A stretch of 64,000 nucleotides of DNA from Dyella caseinilytica. GTDB taxonomy: Bacteria; Pseudomonadota; Gammaproteobacteria; Xanthomonadales; Rhodanobacteraceae. Shown here in pieces: positions 1 through 8,347 of this stretch. The stretch lies in the NCBI RefSeq assembly GCF_016865235.1, contig NZ_CP064030.1, positions 1,488,001 through 1,552,000 of the forward strand, in the 5' to 3' direction. The notes beneath the pieces were generated by a model. It searched no databases. It was not told the DNA's origin and saw only the letters and a program-made list of their open reading frames with translations. A program made the position numbers and the translations under genes. Each line of letters starts with the position of its first letter. Positions within the stretch are counted from its first letter, which is position 1.

Positions 1-768
1 AGCACAGACGATGGCAATGGTGCTGCCGAATGCGGTTGCTCGCCAACCATGCCGCAATGTGATCCAGACGACAGGTAGAAACATCATCATCACGGTCAGC
101 TGCAGGTCGTCGGAGTTATGACGATGGCTCACCATGGCAAGCAACGCAGTGGCGGGAAGCATAATCGTCATGCCTTCAAGCAGCAGACGGCTTTCCAGTG
201 CATGCTTCAGCTTTTCTCGAAATTGGCCTGCGCGGTACTCAAAAACTACAATCAGAACCCAAGGCACGATGGCGAGCATGGCGAAGTAAAAGCCGATGAA
301 ATACGCAATCGCGAGCGTTGGTGTAGGAGCCAGGTTGCCAGGCTTGCCATAAGCAAGAGTGATGGCGGTCATGGCAGACGCAGCGTAGGTAAGCGCTGAC
401 GCTAAGACGCAAGCGAGCAGCGCCTTGATGTTGACCATGTTCGTGGCCGGAAAGATGGCAAAACGCTCACGGCAGATCCATGCAATGGGCATGACGAAAG
501 CAATGGGGGGAATGGCGCGCCACGCGACCCACATCGCGCCAAACTGATCGAGGCATGGGTACACCACGAGGAAGTTAGGCACGGCGTCGGCAATAAGAAC
601 CGCGAGCCAGTAGCGATAAGGCAGGAAAAGCAGCAGCGCTAAGCGCAAGGCCACGACAATTGAAAACTGCGTATGAGAGAACGGGTGAGCCGCCTCATAG
701 ACAAGCACGTATGCGACAGCGACGGCGATCTGTTTCAGCCACTCGCTTCTTAACCACCCGTTTCCCAT
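1..768 (-). CDS. Membrane sensor protein, N-terminal part (MASE1-like), cut by window edge
   Basis: Reading leftward from the ATG at 766-768, an uninterrupted frame of 256 codons runs off the left edge, so the C-terminal output domain is not visible. The protein is almost entirely hydrophobic: about seven or eight membrane segments, beginning after MGNGWLRSEWLKQ and including LRLALLLFLPYRYWLAVLI and IAYFIGFYFAMLAIVPWVL. This layout resembles the MASE1 integral-membrane sensor domain found in front of histidine kinases and GGDEF proteins, but no output motif can be read here. An AAGGGG eight bases before the ATG is a fair ribosome binding site. It is divergent from the small-RNA locus and the jetB-like gene. 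The family call is a judgement from the hydrophobic pattern only. Confidence 0.6.
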   Translation of the reverse strand, partial: MGNGWLRSEWLKQIAVAVAYVLVYEAAHPFSHTQFSIVVALRLALLLFLPYRYWLAVLIADAVPNFLVVYPCLDQFGAMWVAWRAIPPIAFVMPIAWICRERFAIFPATNMVNIKALLACVLASALTYAASAMTAITLAYGKPGNLAPTPTLAIAYFIGFYFAMLAIVPWVLIVVFEYRAGQFREKLKHALESRLLLEGMTIMLPATALLAMVSHRHNSDDLQLTVMMMFLPVVWITLRHGWRATAFGSTIAIVCA

Positions 769-899
769 ACTCCGTGCCCCTTACGCGAAATGTGGTGATG
801 CTTTTGTATCCCCGAATCGACGCGTGGAATGTCGACTATTCTGCCAATTCTTGTGTGGCTGCTGTGAAATCGCCGTGTAACTCGACGGCTCTTTAAAAA

Positions 900-918
900 G
901 TGCGGCAGGTTGTCGCAC
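900..918. promoter_or_regulatory. Inverted repeat upstream of the first sigma-54 promoter
   Basis: GTGCG (900-904) and CGCAC (914-918) form a palindrome centred about 100 bases before the predicted small-RNA start at 1009. Sigma-54 promoters need an activator bound at such a distance, so this is a candidate upstream activator site. An unrelated-looking inverted repeat lies in front of the second copy (34848-34871); both contain GCGG followed shortly by AGGT, which is weak similarity. The role is inference. Confidence 0.3.
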
Positions 919-982
919 CTTCCTGTGCTCGATGTCACGTATAGGCAGCCAAGGCCTCCATGCGGGTAACCCTCTTGCGCTT

Positions 983-998
983 TGGCACGCGACTTGCT
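983..998 (+). promoter_or_regulatory. Sigma-54 (RpoN) promoter
   Basis: TGGCAC at 983-988, five bases, then TTGCT at 994-998 match the RpoN consensus TGGCAC-N5-TTGCW completely; GG (984-985) and GC (996-997) are ten bases apart as required. Counting 12 bases from the C of the -12 element puts the start at about 1009, a few bases before the conserved GGGAAGT block of the small RNA. The same promoter with the same spacing stands in front of the second copy at 34893-34908. Confidence 0.8.
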
Positions 999-1008
999 CA
1001 TGATTTTC

Positions 1009-1098
1009 CTGCCGGGAAGTCCAGGCGCCGCGGGTGCTAGCCCCGCATCAAGGATGACCGACGCCCGACCGCCGCCCCTCTATCGGGGGCGGCGTTTT
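1009..1098 (+). ncRNA. Candidate sigma-54-dependent small RNA, copy A
   Basis: About 90 nt from the predicted start to the end of the T-run. In order: a GGGAAGT block (1014-1020) and AGGCGCCGC; a hairpin with GCGGG (1030-1034) pairing to CCCGC (1042-1046); an unpaired CAAGGATG (1049-1056) followed by ACCG; and a strong Rho-independent terminator, CGCCGCCCC (1070-1078) with GGGGCGGCG (1086-1094) and TTTT. Copy B at 34919-35004 shares each element, and its hairpin keeps the pairing with different bases, which supports a selected RNA. CAAGGATG fits the CsrA/RsmA consensus CARGGAUG, so sequestration of a CsrA-type protein is one possible role. No open frame with a start and ribosome site fits. 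I do not recognise a named RNA family. Confidence 0.7.
1070..1098 (+). terminator. Rho-independent terminator of small RNA copy A
   Basis: Nine base pairs, all but one G-C rich steps (CGCCGCCCC with GGGGCGGCG), a seven-base loop and TTTT at 1095-1098. It also separates the small RNA from the jetB-like gene that starts 160 bases further on. Confidence 0.85.
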
Positions 1099-1257
1099 AA
1101 TTTATGGGGTGGCTATCGGTATGCTTGTGCGTTTGCATACCCCGCGATGCCGCGTGATGCCCTCCATTTGCGGGAGTAAGCGCTACGGCCAAGCGTGTGA
1201 CTGACAAGAAAATCAATAAGTTATGCCACATATGCTGCGAATGAAAAGAGAAGTGAC

Positions 1258-1932
1258 ATGAATTTGCTTGAGGACGACACCGCTCTGGTCGAGGCCGTTG
1301 CGGAGAAGCCCAAAGGCGGCACCGCGCTGTTCGATGGCGACAGCGGCAGCCTGCCGCTGGATGCGCGCCGCGCTTTGTGCCTGCTGCTGGCCGGGCCGAG
1401 CCTGGACGCGGGTCGCTACAGTCAGCTGTGGACGGCCCTGTTGCGCCACGAAGCGGCACTGCGTTCACGCTTGTGCGACCTGTTCCTGGAACTGGTGATC
1501 GACCGCGAAGGCGGCGTGGCCTTTACACGCCAGTTTGATACGGGCGAACTGGATACGCCGGTGCTGTTGCGCACCTCGCCGCTGACGTTTATCGATTCGG
1601 TGTTGTTGCTGTATTTGCGTCAGCAGCTGGCCGAGGCCGAGGCGCATGGCCATCGCGCCGTGGTGGAAGAAGCTTCGCTGGTGGATGCGCTGTCCGTCTA
1701 CGAGAAAAGCGTATCCACCGACCGCGCCGGTTTTGCGAAGCGCGTTGCCGGCGCGATCACCAAGATGAAAGACAACCACGTGCTGGACAAGCTGCGCGGC
1801 AGTGACGATCGCTACGAAGTATCACCTGCGCTGAAGTTGCTGTTCTCGGCAGAAGATGTACAGGCGTTGGCGCAGGCCTATCGTGAGCTGCGCGAGGCGG
1901 ATGAAGGCCAGGAGAAGCCGGATGGCGAATGA
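1258..1932 (+). CDS. DUF4194 protein, JetB/MksE-like condensin subunit
   Basis: 224 residues, about the usual length of JetB/MksE proteins. The whole chain looks like a winged-helix protein of the DUF4194 family, with the segment LRTSPLTFIDSVLLLYLRQQ near residues 104-123 and a C-terminal stretch DRYEVSPALKLLFSAEDV that is typical of the family. In Wadjet (JetABCD) and MksBEF systems this protein pairs with a kleisin (JetA/MksF) and an SMC-like ATPase (JetC/MksB) in a complex that acts on DNA topology and, with JetD, destroys plasmids. Here it overlaps the ATPase gene by 11 bases, so the two are translationally coupled. No kleisin gene lies upstream: the next feature is a terminator at 1070-1098 and then a divergent gene. 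Confidence 0.8.
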   Translation: MNLLEDDTALVEAVAEKPKGGTALFDGDSGSLPLDARRALCLLLAGPSLDAGRYSQLWTALLRHEAALRSRLCDLFLELVIDREGGVAFTRQFDTGELDTPVLLRTSPLTFIDSVLLLYLRQQLAEAEAHGHRAVVEEASLVDALSVYEKSVSTDRAGFAKRVAGAITKMKDNHVLDKLRGSDDRYEVSPALKLLFSAEDVQALAQAYRELREADEGQEKPDGE

Positions 1933-4900
1933 GAAAGGTGCGCCGCGCAAGGCGCGTAGCAAGGCTGTGAAGGCGGCACGCCCGGTGGCCCCGTCGCTGT
2001 TCCTCTCCGATCTGCCTGATCCGCGCGACGAGCAGTTCCGCATGCGTCGCTTGCAGGTATTCAATTGGGGCACCTTCAGTGGCTTGGTCGAAGTACCGAT
2101 TGCCGAGCGTGGCTTTCTGTTTGTCGGACGGTCCGGCTCGGGCAAATCCACCTTGCTGGATGCGATGTCGGCTGTGCTGGTGCCGCCCAACCTGGTCGAT
2201 TTCAACGCCGCAGCGCGCGAAGCTGAGCGCAGCGGGCGCGATCGAAGCCTGGTCTCTTATGTGCGTGGCGCATGGGCGGACCAGCACGACAGTGATTCGG
2301 GCGAGATCGCCACGCAATACCTGCGCAAGGGCGCGACGTGGTCGGCGCTGGTGCTTGAATACCGCAATGCGATGGGTGCCACGGTCAGCCTGATTCGCCT
2401 GTTCTGGATAAGCGGCAACGGTTCCTCGGCCGCCGACATACAGAAGCATTACATGGTCGCCGAGCGCGCCTTCGATGTCGCTACGGAGTTGCAGGGTTTT
2501 GATCTTGATCGTCGCCGGCTCAAAACCCGCCTTGGTGAAGACGTGCATCATTTCGATACGTTTGCCGCATACGCCGAGCGCTTTCGCCGTTTGCTGGGCA
2601 TCCAGAACGAGATGGCGCTGAAGTTGCTGCACAAAACGCAGTCGGCCAAGAATCTGGGTGATCTCAACCAATTCCTGCGCGGCTTCATGCTGGACGAGCC
2701 AGAGACCTTCGGAGCTGCGGAGCGGCTCGTTGCTGATTTCGGTGAACTGGATGCCGCACACAAGGCTGTCGTCATTGCCCGTGAGCAGGTCGATACCTTG
2801 GTGCCAGCGCGCGATTCATACGAAGGTTTGCTGCAATTGCGGCGTGCCACCAGCGAACTGAAAGAATTGCAGCAGGGCGTCGATCTCTATCGTGAACAAC
2901 GCCGCTTGGCGTTGCTGGATGCGCGGCTTGCCGAACTGCAGGTACAGGATCAGGCGTTGACAGGCGAACTGGCGCAGCGCCGTCAATCGCTGGATAACCA
3001 TGACCAGAAGCTCGCCGACTTGGAACATCAGCGGCGCGAACAGGGCGGCGATGCGATCGACCAATTGGAGCGAGAGCAAGAGCAGGTCAGCCGCGAGCGC
3101 GACGAACGGCTGCGCCGTCGCAACAAGATCGAGCGGGCGTGTCGTGAACTTGGTTGGACCATTCCTGGCACGGCACATGGTTTTGCCGAATTGGTGGGGC
3201 AAGCGCGTGAGCTGATCGATGGTGCGCGTGGTCGCGCTGTGGCACTGGAAGAACGCATGGACACGCTTAAGCGCGAGCGCGACCAGTCTGCTCGGCGTTT
3301 CGGCGAAGTGCGCTCGGAAATCGAGGCCTTGCAGCGCAACCCATCCAGTATCCCTGCGCCGACACAGGCCGTGCGTGCGCGGTTGTGTCAGGAGCTTGGA
3401 CTCTCCGAAAACACACTGCCTTTCGTGGGTGAGCTGCTGCAGGTGAAACCCGAGCATGCGGCTTGGCGCGGGGCGATCGAGCGCGTAATGCATGGTTTTG
3501 CGCTCGCCTTGCTGGTCGACGAGAAGCACTACAGTGAAGTGTCCGCTTGGGTTAACAAGACTCATCTTGGCAGCAAGCTGGTGTATTACCGCGTGGGACG
3601 CGGCGAGGTACTCAACACGCGCAAGCTGGATTCGCGTTCGATGCTGCATCGGCTGGAGCTGCGTGATCACGCGCATCGCGAATGGCTCTCCGCCGAGCTG
3701 GCACGCCGCTTCGACTACACCTGCGCGGATTCCGCTGCGGCGCTGAAGCAGGCTGACCGCGCCATTACGCGCGAAGGCCAGGTAAAGCATCCAGGCGATC
3801 GCTACGAAAAGGACGACCGCCGTGCGGTAGACGATCGCAGGCACTGGGTGCTGGGCTTCGATAACCGCGACAAACTGACCGTCTTTGAAAAGGAAGGTCA
3901 ACAACTGGCGCAAGCGATTGCCACATCCGATGAAGCCTTGAAGACCTTGCGCGACGACAATGCGCGCGAGGGCGACCGTCGTGTGCTTGCCAGCGCCTTG
4001 GCGGCCACCGAATGGGAAGAGATCGACGTCGCGCCCAAGTTGCACCGCCTGGGTGATATCGAAGCGCAGCTCAAGCAACTGCGCGAAGGTGACGCAACGT
4101 TGCTGGAGATCACCCAGCGCCTGGATAACGAACGCGAATTGCGGCGTCGTGCACAGGCAGCCTTTGAAGATGCTGCCGGTGAGCGCAATGCACTGCAACG
4201 CGAACGAAGCAACCTTACCGAGAAGCGGGAGGCGTGCAAGCAGAAGGCATCGCTCGCGACGTTGACGCCGCTACAGGCCCGTGGTCTGCCGGAGCGTTTG
4301 CCGGCACATCCACCGCTATCGCTGGATAACCTTGCCGATCACTTCCGTGTACTGGAACGTGGACTCAACGAGGCGCTCAGCAACCAGATCGATGATGATA
4401 ATCGTCTGGCACAGCAGACGGAAGAATGTTTCCGCAGTTTTTGCCGCCGTTGGCCGCAGGACAGCGCCGATTTCACGCCCAATCTCGATTCAGCCGAAGG
4501 CTTCCTGGCCCGTCTGCGCCGCCTGGAGCTGGACGGTCTGCCCAAGCACGAGGCGCGCTTCTTCGAACTCCTGCAGAGCCAGAGCAAGCAGAATCTGCTG
4601 GTGTTGCAAAAACACATGATCGAGGCGCGCAAATCGATCGGCCAGCGCATGGAAGAGGTTAACGAAAGCCTGGAACGTGTGCCGTTCAACCGTGGCACCT
4701 TGCTGCAGATCGAGCTGACCGACCGCGGCCTGGCGGAAGTGAAGGAATTCCAGCTGCAACTGCGTGATGTGCTGTCGCATAGCCAGACCGAAGACCGTGC
4801 ATTGGCCGAAGCGCAATTCAGCGTGTTGCGCCAGTTGGTGGCGAAGCTGGCGGCGGACGATCCGGAGCACAAGCGCTGGCGCGAGCAGGTGCTGGACGTG

Positions 4901-5344
4901 CGTCAGCATGTCGAGTTTGTTGGCGTGGAGGTGGAGGTCGGAACGCGTCGTCAGGTTGAGGTCTATCGCAGCGGCGCAGGCAAGTCGGGTGGGCAGCGGC
5001 AAAAACTTGCCACCACCTGCCTCGCTGCAGCCTTGCGTTATCAGCTTGGCGGCGACGATGGTCATCTGCCGCGTTACGCCGCTGTTGTGCTCGATGAGGC
5101 CTTCGACAAGGCCGACAACGAATTCACCGCGCTGGCGATGAATATTTTCGAGAATTTCGGTTTCCAGATGGTGGTGGCGACGCCGCTCAAGTCCGTGATG
5201 ACGCTGGAGCCTTTCATCGGCGGCGCATGCTTCGTCGATATCACTGGCCGCCACGATTCGGGTGTGCTGCTGATCGAATACGACCAGGCCGAACGACGCT
5301 TGGCGTTGCCCGAGCGTGTGCGTGAAGCCGAAGCCGTGGTTTGA
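1922..5344 (+). CDS. SMC-like ATPase, JetC/MksB-like
   Basis: 1140 residues from the ATG at 1922, chosen because it overlaps the end of the jetB-like gene and starts the conserved MANEKG region; frame remains open further upstream but only inside that gene. Walker A is GRSGSGKST at residues 69-77, the ABC signature SGGQRQK lies near residue 1021 and Walker B VVLDEAFDKAD near 1055. Between them are long Gln/Glu/Arg-rich coiled-coil segments around a central globular part, the SMC/MukB/MksB layout. As JetC this would be the motor of a condensin-like complex. Neither the kleisin nor the JetD nuclease gene is next to it: an asparaginase gene follows after 100 bases. Either the partners are elsewhere or the pair has another job. 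Confidence 0.82.
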   Translation: MANEKGAPRKARSKAVKAARPVAPSLFLSDLPDPRDEQFRMRRLQVFNWGTFSGLVEVPIAERGFLFVGRSGSGKSTLLDAMSAVLVPPNLVDFNAAAREAERSGRDRSLVSYVRGAWADQHDSDSGEIATQYLRKGATWSALVLEYRNAMGATVSLIRLFWISGNGSSAADIQKHYMVAERAFDVATELQGFDLDRRRLKTRLGEDVHHFDTFAAYAERFRRLLGIQNEMALKLLHKTQSAKNLGDLNQFLRGFMLDEPETFGAAERLVADFGELDAAHKAVVIAREQVDTLVPARDSYEGLLQLRRATSELKELQQGVDLYREQRRLALLDARLAELQVQDQALTGELAQRRQSLDNHDQKLADLEHQRREQGGDAIDQLEREQEQVSRERDERLRRRNKIERACRELGWTIPGTAHGFAELVGQARELIDGARGRAVALEERMDTLKRERDQSARRFGEVRSEIEALQRNPSSIPAPTQAVRARLCQELGLSENTLPFVGELLQVKPEHAAWRGAIERVMHGFALALLVDEKHYSEVSAWVNKTHLGSKLVYYRVGRGEVLNTRKLDSRSMLHRLELRDHAHREWLSAELARRFDYTCADSAAALKQADRAITREGQVKHPGDRYEKDDRRAVDDRRHWVLGFDNRDKLTVFEKEGQQLAQAIATSDEALKTLRDDNAREGDRRVLASALAATEWEEIDVAPKLHRLGDIEAQLKQLREGDATLLEITQRLDNERELRRRAQAAFEDAAGERNALQRERSNLTEKREACKQKASLATLTPLQARGLPERLPAHPPLSLDNLADHFRVLERGLNEALSNQIDDDNRLAQQTEECFRSFCRRWPQDSADFTPNLDSAEGFLARLRRLELDGLPKHEARFFELLQSQSKQNLLVLQKHMIEARKSIGQRMEEVNESLERVPFNRGTLLQIELTDRGLAEVKEFQLQLRDVLSHSQTEDRALAEAQFSVLRQLVAKLAADDPEHKRWREQVLDVRQHVEFVGVEVEVGTRRQVEVYRSGAGKSGGQRQKLATTCLAAALRYQLGGDDGHLPRYAAVVLDEAFDKADNEFTALAMNIFENFGFQMVVATPLKSVMTLEPFIGGACFVDITGRHDSGVLLIEYDQAERRLALPERVREAEAVV

Positions 5345-5444
5345 CCCGCAGCGTGGATGACCTATGGCATAAGACGGCCTCTGTGGGACAGGAATCACGC
5401 ATCATGTTTGTCCTGCAGGCCTTCACCGATACAGAGAGAACCTG

Positions 5445-6497
5445 ATGAACAACCGCCGCGACTTCCTGAAAACCTCACTACTGGCTACGTCTGCGCTGGC
5501 ATTGCCACGCCTTTCGCAAGCAGCTGTCGCGTTATCCGGCACGGTGCCGGGCGGGGTAGGGGCGCGCGTGGTATCCACCTGGGATTTCGGCATACCGGCT
5601 AACCAGGCAGCGTGGACGGTGCTGGGCAAGGGTGGCAAGCCGTTGGATGCTGTCGAAACCGGTGTGCTGGTGCCCGAGGCCGATCTCCACAACCACAGTG
5701 TCGGCCGCGCAGGTTATCCGGATCGCGACGGCAAGGTCACGTTGGACGCCAGCATCATGGATGGCGATGGCCGCTGTGGCGCGGTCGCAGCGCTGGAGCA
5801 TATTGCTCATCCGATCAAGGTGGCGCGCAAGGTGATGGAAGACACACCGCATGTGCTGCTGGTGGGTGACGGCGCCCTGGAGTTTGCGCTGCAGGAAGGC
5901 TTCACCAAGGAAGATCTGTTGACGCCGGAATCGGCCAAGGCGTGGCATGAGTGGCTCAAGCAAGCCAAGTACACGCCGGTCGCCAACAGCGAAAACATCG
6001 ACTATCACCGTAGCTTGCAGAGCCTCGGCATGCCGGGCGGCAAGAACAATCACGACACCATCGGCATGCTGGCCGTGGATGCCAACGGTCATCTCGCCGG
6101 CGCTTGCACCACCAGCGGCATGGCATGGAAGTTACACGGCCGTGTGGGTGATAGCCCTCTTATCGGCGCGGGTCTTTACGTCGACAACGAAGTCGGCGGC
6201 GCGACATCCACTGGCGTGGGCGAGGAAGTCATCCGCAATGCGGGCAGCTTCCTGGTGGTCGAGCTGATGCGCCAGGGACGTAGCCCGCAGGAGGCTTGCG
6301 AAGAAGCCGTGCGCCGCATCGTGAAGAAAAGGCCGGAAGCCACCAAGGACATGCAGGTCGGATTTCTGGCTCTGCGCCGCGATGGCGAATGCGGCGCATT
6401 CGCCATCCAGAAGGGCTTCACCTATGCCGTATGCGATGCGAAGCAGCAGGATCGACTGGTCGCTTCGCCCAGCCTTTACCAGACGACTTACACCTGA
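5445..6497 (+). CDS. N4-(beta-N-acetylglucosaminyl)-L-asparaginase family, Ntn hydrolase, Tat-exported
   Basis: 350 residues. The N-terminus MNNRRDFLKTSLLATSALA carries the twin-arginine motif RRDFLK, so the protein is probably folded in the cytoplasm and exported by Tat. The body is an asparaginase type 2/aspartylglucosaminidase: these are made as precursors that cut themselves before a Thr nucleophile, here most likely the Thr of NHDTIGML (about residue 203), followed by the substrate-binding GRVGDSPLIGAG and VGGATSTGVGEE. Family members cleave the Asn-GlcNAc bond or isoaspartyl peptides. The stop overlaps the start of cutC (TGATG), so the two are co-transcribed. The exact substrate cannot be read from sequence. 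Confidence 0.85.
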   Translation: MNNRRDFLKTSLLATSALALPRLSQAAVALSGTVPGGVGARVVSTWDFGIPANQAAWTVLGKGGKPLDAVETGVLVPEADLHNHSVGRAGYPDRDGKVTLDASIMDGDGRCGAVAALEHIAHPIKVARKVMEDTPHVLLVGDGALEFALQEGFTKEDLLTPESAKAWHEWLKQAKYTPVANSENIDYHRSLQSLGMPGGKNNHDTIGMLAVDANGHLAGACTTSGMAWKLHGRVGDSPLIGAGLYVDNEVGGATSTGVGEEVIRNAGSFLVVELMRQGRSPQEACEEAVRRIVKKRPEATKDMQVGFLALRRDGECGAFAIQKGFTYAVCDAKQQDRLVASPSLYQTTYT

Positions 6498-7246
6498 TGC
6501 CGCACAACTACTTGCTTGAAATTGCCGCCGGTTCGCTGGCTTCGGCGCTGGCGGCGCAGGAAGGCGGCGCCGATCGCGTCGAGCTTTGCAGCAGCTTGGC
6601 CGAAGGCGGCATCACGCCGTCGTACGGCATGCTGGCCGTGGTGCGCGATCGCGTGCGTATTCCGGTGTATGTGCTGATCCGGCCGCGCGGTGGCGATTTT
6701 CTTTATGACGACGCCGAATTCGAGATCATGCGACGCGATGTCGAAACCTGCGCACAACTTGGCTTCGATGGCGTGGTCATTGGTGCGCTGGACGCGGATG
6801 GCGTAGTCGACCCTCGTTGCCGCGAACTGGTTTCCGCAGCGGGCAAGCTAGGCGTGACCTTTCATCGCGCCATGGATGCGAGCTCAGACCTGTCGCGAAC
6901 CCTGGAAGACGTCGTCGCACTCGGTTGCGAGCGTGTGCTGACCTCGGGTGGCTTCGCCAATGCCCTGGCCGGTGCCGCCGCGATTGCCAGTCTCGTCGAA
7001 CAGTCGGCCGGACGCATTGCGATCATGGCTGGTGCGGGCATTCGCTCACAGAATCTGGCTGAGGTGGCCACGCTTACTCGTGCGCATGAGCTTCACGGTT
7101 CGGCGCGTGCGCTGCATCGGTCTGCGATGCGCTATCTCAATCCGGCCTTGAAGGATCTGCCGCCGGATACGGAGCGGACCAGTGTGGATGAGGTACGGGC
7201 TATGAAGCATGAGCTAGCCGTGTTAGCCCTCTCCCGCAAGGCATAG
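6497..7246 (+). CDS. cutC: CutC family protein (copper homeostasis protein CutC)
   Basis: 249 residues, the usual length for this TIM-barrel family. The N-terminus LLEIAAGSLASALAAQEGGA followed by DRVELCSSLAEGGITPSYG is the family hallmark, as are IPVYVLIRPRGGDF, GVTFHRAMD and RVLTSGG. CutC was named for copper tolerance in E. coli, although a direct role in copper handling is disputed. The start is the ATG that overlaps the stop of the asparaginase gene, so translation is coupled. An in-frame open stretch further upstream lies inside the asparaginase gene and is ignored. Confidence 0.92.
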   Translation: MPHNYLLEIAAGSLASALAAQEGGADRVELCSSLAEGGITPSYGMLAVVRDRVRIPVYVLIRPRGGDFLYDDAEFEIMRRDVETCAQLGFDGVVIGALDADGVVDPRCRELVSAAGKLGVTFHRAMDASSDLSRTLEDVVALGCERVLTSGGFANALAGAAAIASLVEQSAGRIAIMAGAGIRSQNLAEVATLTRAHELHGSARALHRSAMRYLNPALKDLPPDTERTSVDEVRAMKHELAVLALSRKA

Positions 7247-7314
7247 ATATCTATTGCCTGTCCCACTGGGACTAGTACCTTCGGGTTGCAGGAATGTTGG
7301 GGGAGGGAAGCAGC

Positions 7315-7406
7315 GCACGAAAAAGCCGGCGTTTCCGCCGGCCTCCCACTCCTCTTGGGAGTGGGAATTCAGGCACGAAAAAGCCGGCGTTTCCGCCGGC
7401 TTTTCC
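7315..7406 (-). terminator. Duplicated hairpin, rpsT terminator on the minus strand
   Basis: The block GCACGAAAAAGCCGGCG with its partner CGCCGGC occurs twice, at 7315-7342 and 7373-7400, with a different hairpin (TCCCACTC with GAGTGGGA) between. Read leftward from rpsT, the proximal copy is a GCCGGCG hairpin followed by TTTTTCGTGC, a normal Rho-independent terminator 24 bases after the rpsT stop. The second copy is a tandem duplicate that ends with the same T-run and may act as a back-up. cutC, which converges on this region, has no other visible terminator. Confidence 0.75.
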
Positions 7407-7429
7407 ACCAACCCAATGCTAGCTAGGCC

Positions 7430-7693
7430 TTAGGCCAGCTCGCGAATCTTCGTGTTGAGGCGGCTCTTATGGCGAGCAGCCTTGTTCTTGTGGATCAGGC
7501 CGCGAGCGGCATAGCGATCCATCACCGGCTGGGCAGCGGCGAAAGCGGCCACGGCGCCGGCCTTGTCCTTGGCTTCGATAGCCTTGACGACCTTACGGAG
7601 GGCGCTGCGCACCATGGAACGGGCGCTGACGTTGCGCAGGCGGCGCTGCTCGGACTGGCGCGCACGCTTCTTCGCGGACTTGATGTTGGCCAA
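7430..7693 (-). CDS. rpsT: 30S ribosomal protein S20
   Basis: 87 residues, standard length. The N-terminus MANIKSAKKRARQSEQRR and the later RGLIHKNKAARHKSRLN are the S20 signature. S20 binds 16S rRNA in the body of the small subunit. It is a single-gene unit: it points away from the membrane-protein gene at 7864 and has its own terminator at 7373-7406. An AAGGxG-poor, GAGTT-type leader precedes the ATG. Confidence 0.98.
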   Translation of the reverse strand: MANIKSAKKRARQSEQRRLRNVSARSMVRSALRKVVKAIEAKDKAGAVAAFAAAQPVMDRYAARGLIHKNKAARHKSRLNTKIRELA

Positions 7694-7863
7694 GATAGAA
7701 CTCCGGAATGAAATAGCTGGGGTTGGAAAAAGGCGGTAATTATGTCGGTAATTTGCCGATGGGTCAAGCGCTTGGGCCGTTTGGCCAGGCCATAGCGGGC
7801 CATTTTCGCCTATCTGGCTCAGAAAAGCTGAAAATTATCGGGTCCAGGCAGCGGGGTAGCGCC

Positions 7864-8250
7864 ATGGCGAGCTTTGGAGGCTTGCGAAAACTGTTGATGG
7901 TCCACGGCGTGGTGACGCTCGCTGCCGCCATTGTACTTGCCTTCTCTCCGGGCCTGATACCGAGGGTGGCCGGGGTGCAACTGGCGCCGCAGGCCTACCT
8001 TCTCGCCTATTTGCTGGCCGGTGCCGAATTCGGTATCGCGTTTCTATCTTTCGGCGGCAGCCAGCTCACCGATCCTAGGGCGCTGCGCCTGATTGCGGGC
8101 ACCTGTATTGTTTTCCACGCGGCGTCCGCGCTGCTTGAGAGTTATGCGGCCTATCGGGAATCGGGAAACCACGTTCTTGCCGCCAATGTCGTCGCGCGTG
8201 TGGTCATCATTGCGCTGTTTGCTTTTTTCTCTCGACGAACGGCCAAATGA
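7864..8250 (+). CDS. Small four-helix membrane protein, unknown function
   Basis: 128 residues from the ATG at 7864; the frame is open for 47 more codons upstream, but those lie in the rpsT promoter region and are not hydrophobic. Four membrane segments: about residues 7-28, 39-59, 70-89 and 101-121. The second contains AYLLAYLLAGAEFGIAFLSF. I do not recognise a named family with certainty. It precedes murJ by about 100 bases in the same direction and could share its transcript. Confidence 0.7.
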   Translation: MASFGGLRKLLMVHGVVTLAAAIVLAFSPGLIPRVAGVQLAPQAYLLAYLLAGAEFGIAFLSFGGSQLTDPRALRLIAGTCIVFHAASALLESYAAYRESGNHVLAANVVARVVIIALFAFFSRRTAK

Positions 8251-8347
8251 CTCTTCGGTTGCATCGCTGCGTGCGACTGTCAGAATTCAGCCTTTGCCAA
8301 CAACGGCATCAGGCGTTTGCAGGGGCTATGAAGGAATCGGGAGAAGC

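Noticed and set aside
118..399. Plus-strand open frame of 93 codons near the left edge
   Set aside because: Antisense to the uninterrupted MASE1-like frame on the minus strand, which has the stronger hydrophobic pattern and start signal.
2816..4198. Open frame of 460 codons antisense to the jetC-like gene
   Set aside because: High-GC shadow frame of the coiled-coil region; no start signal or recognisable domain.
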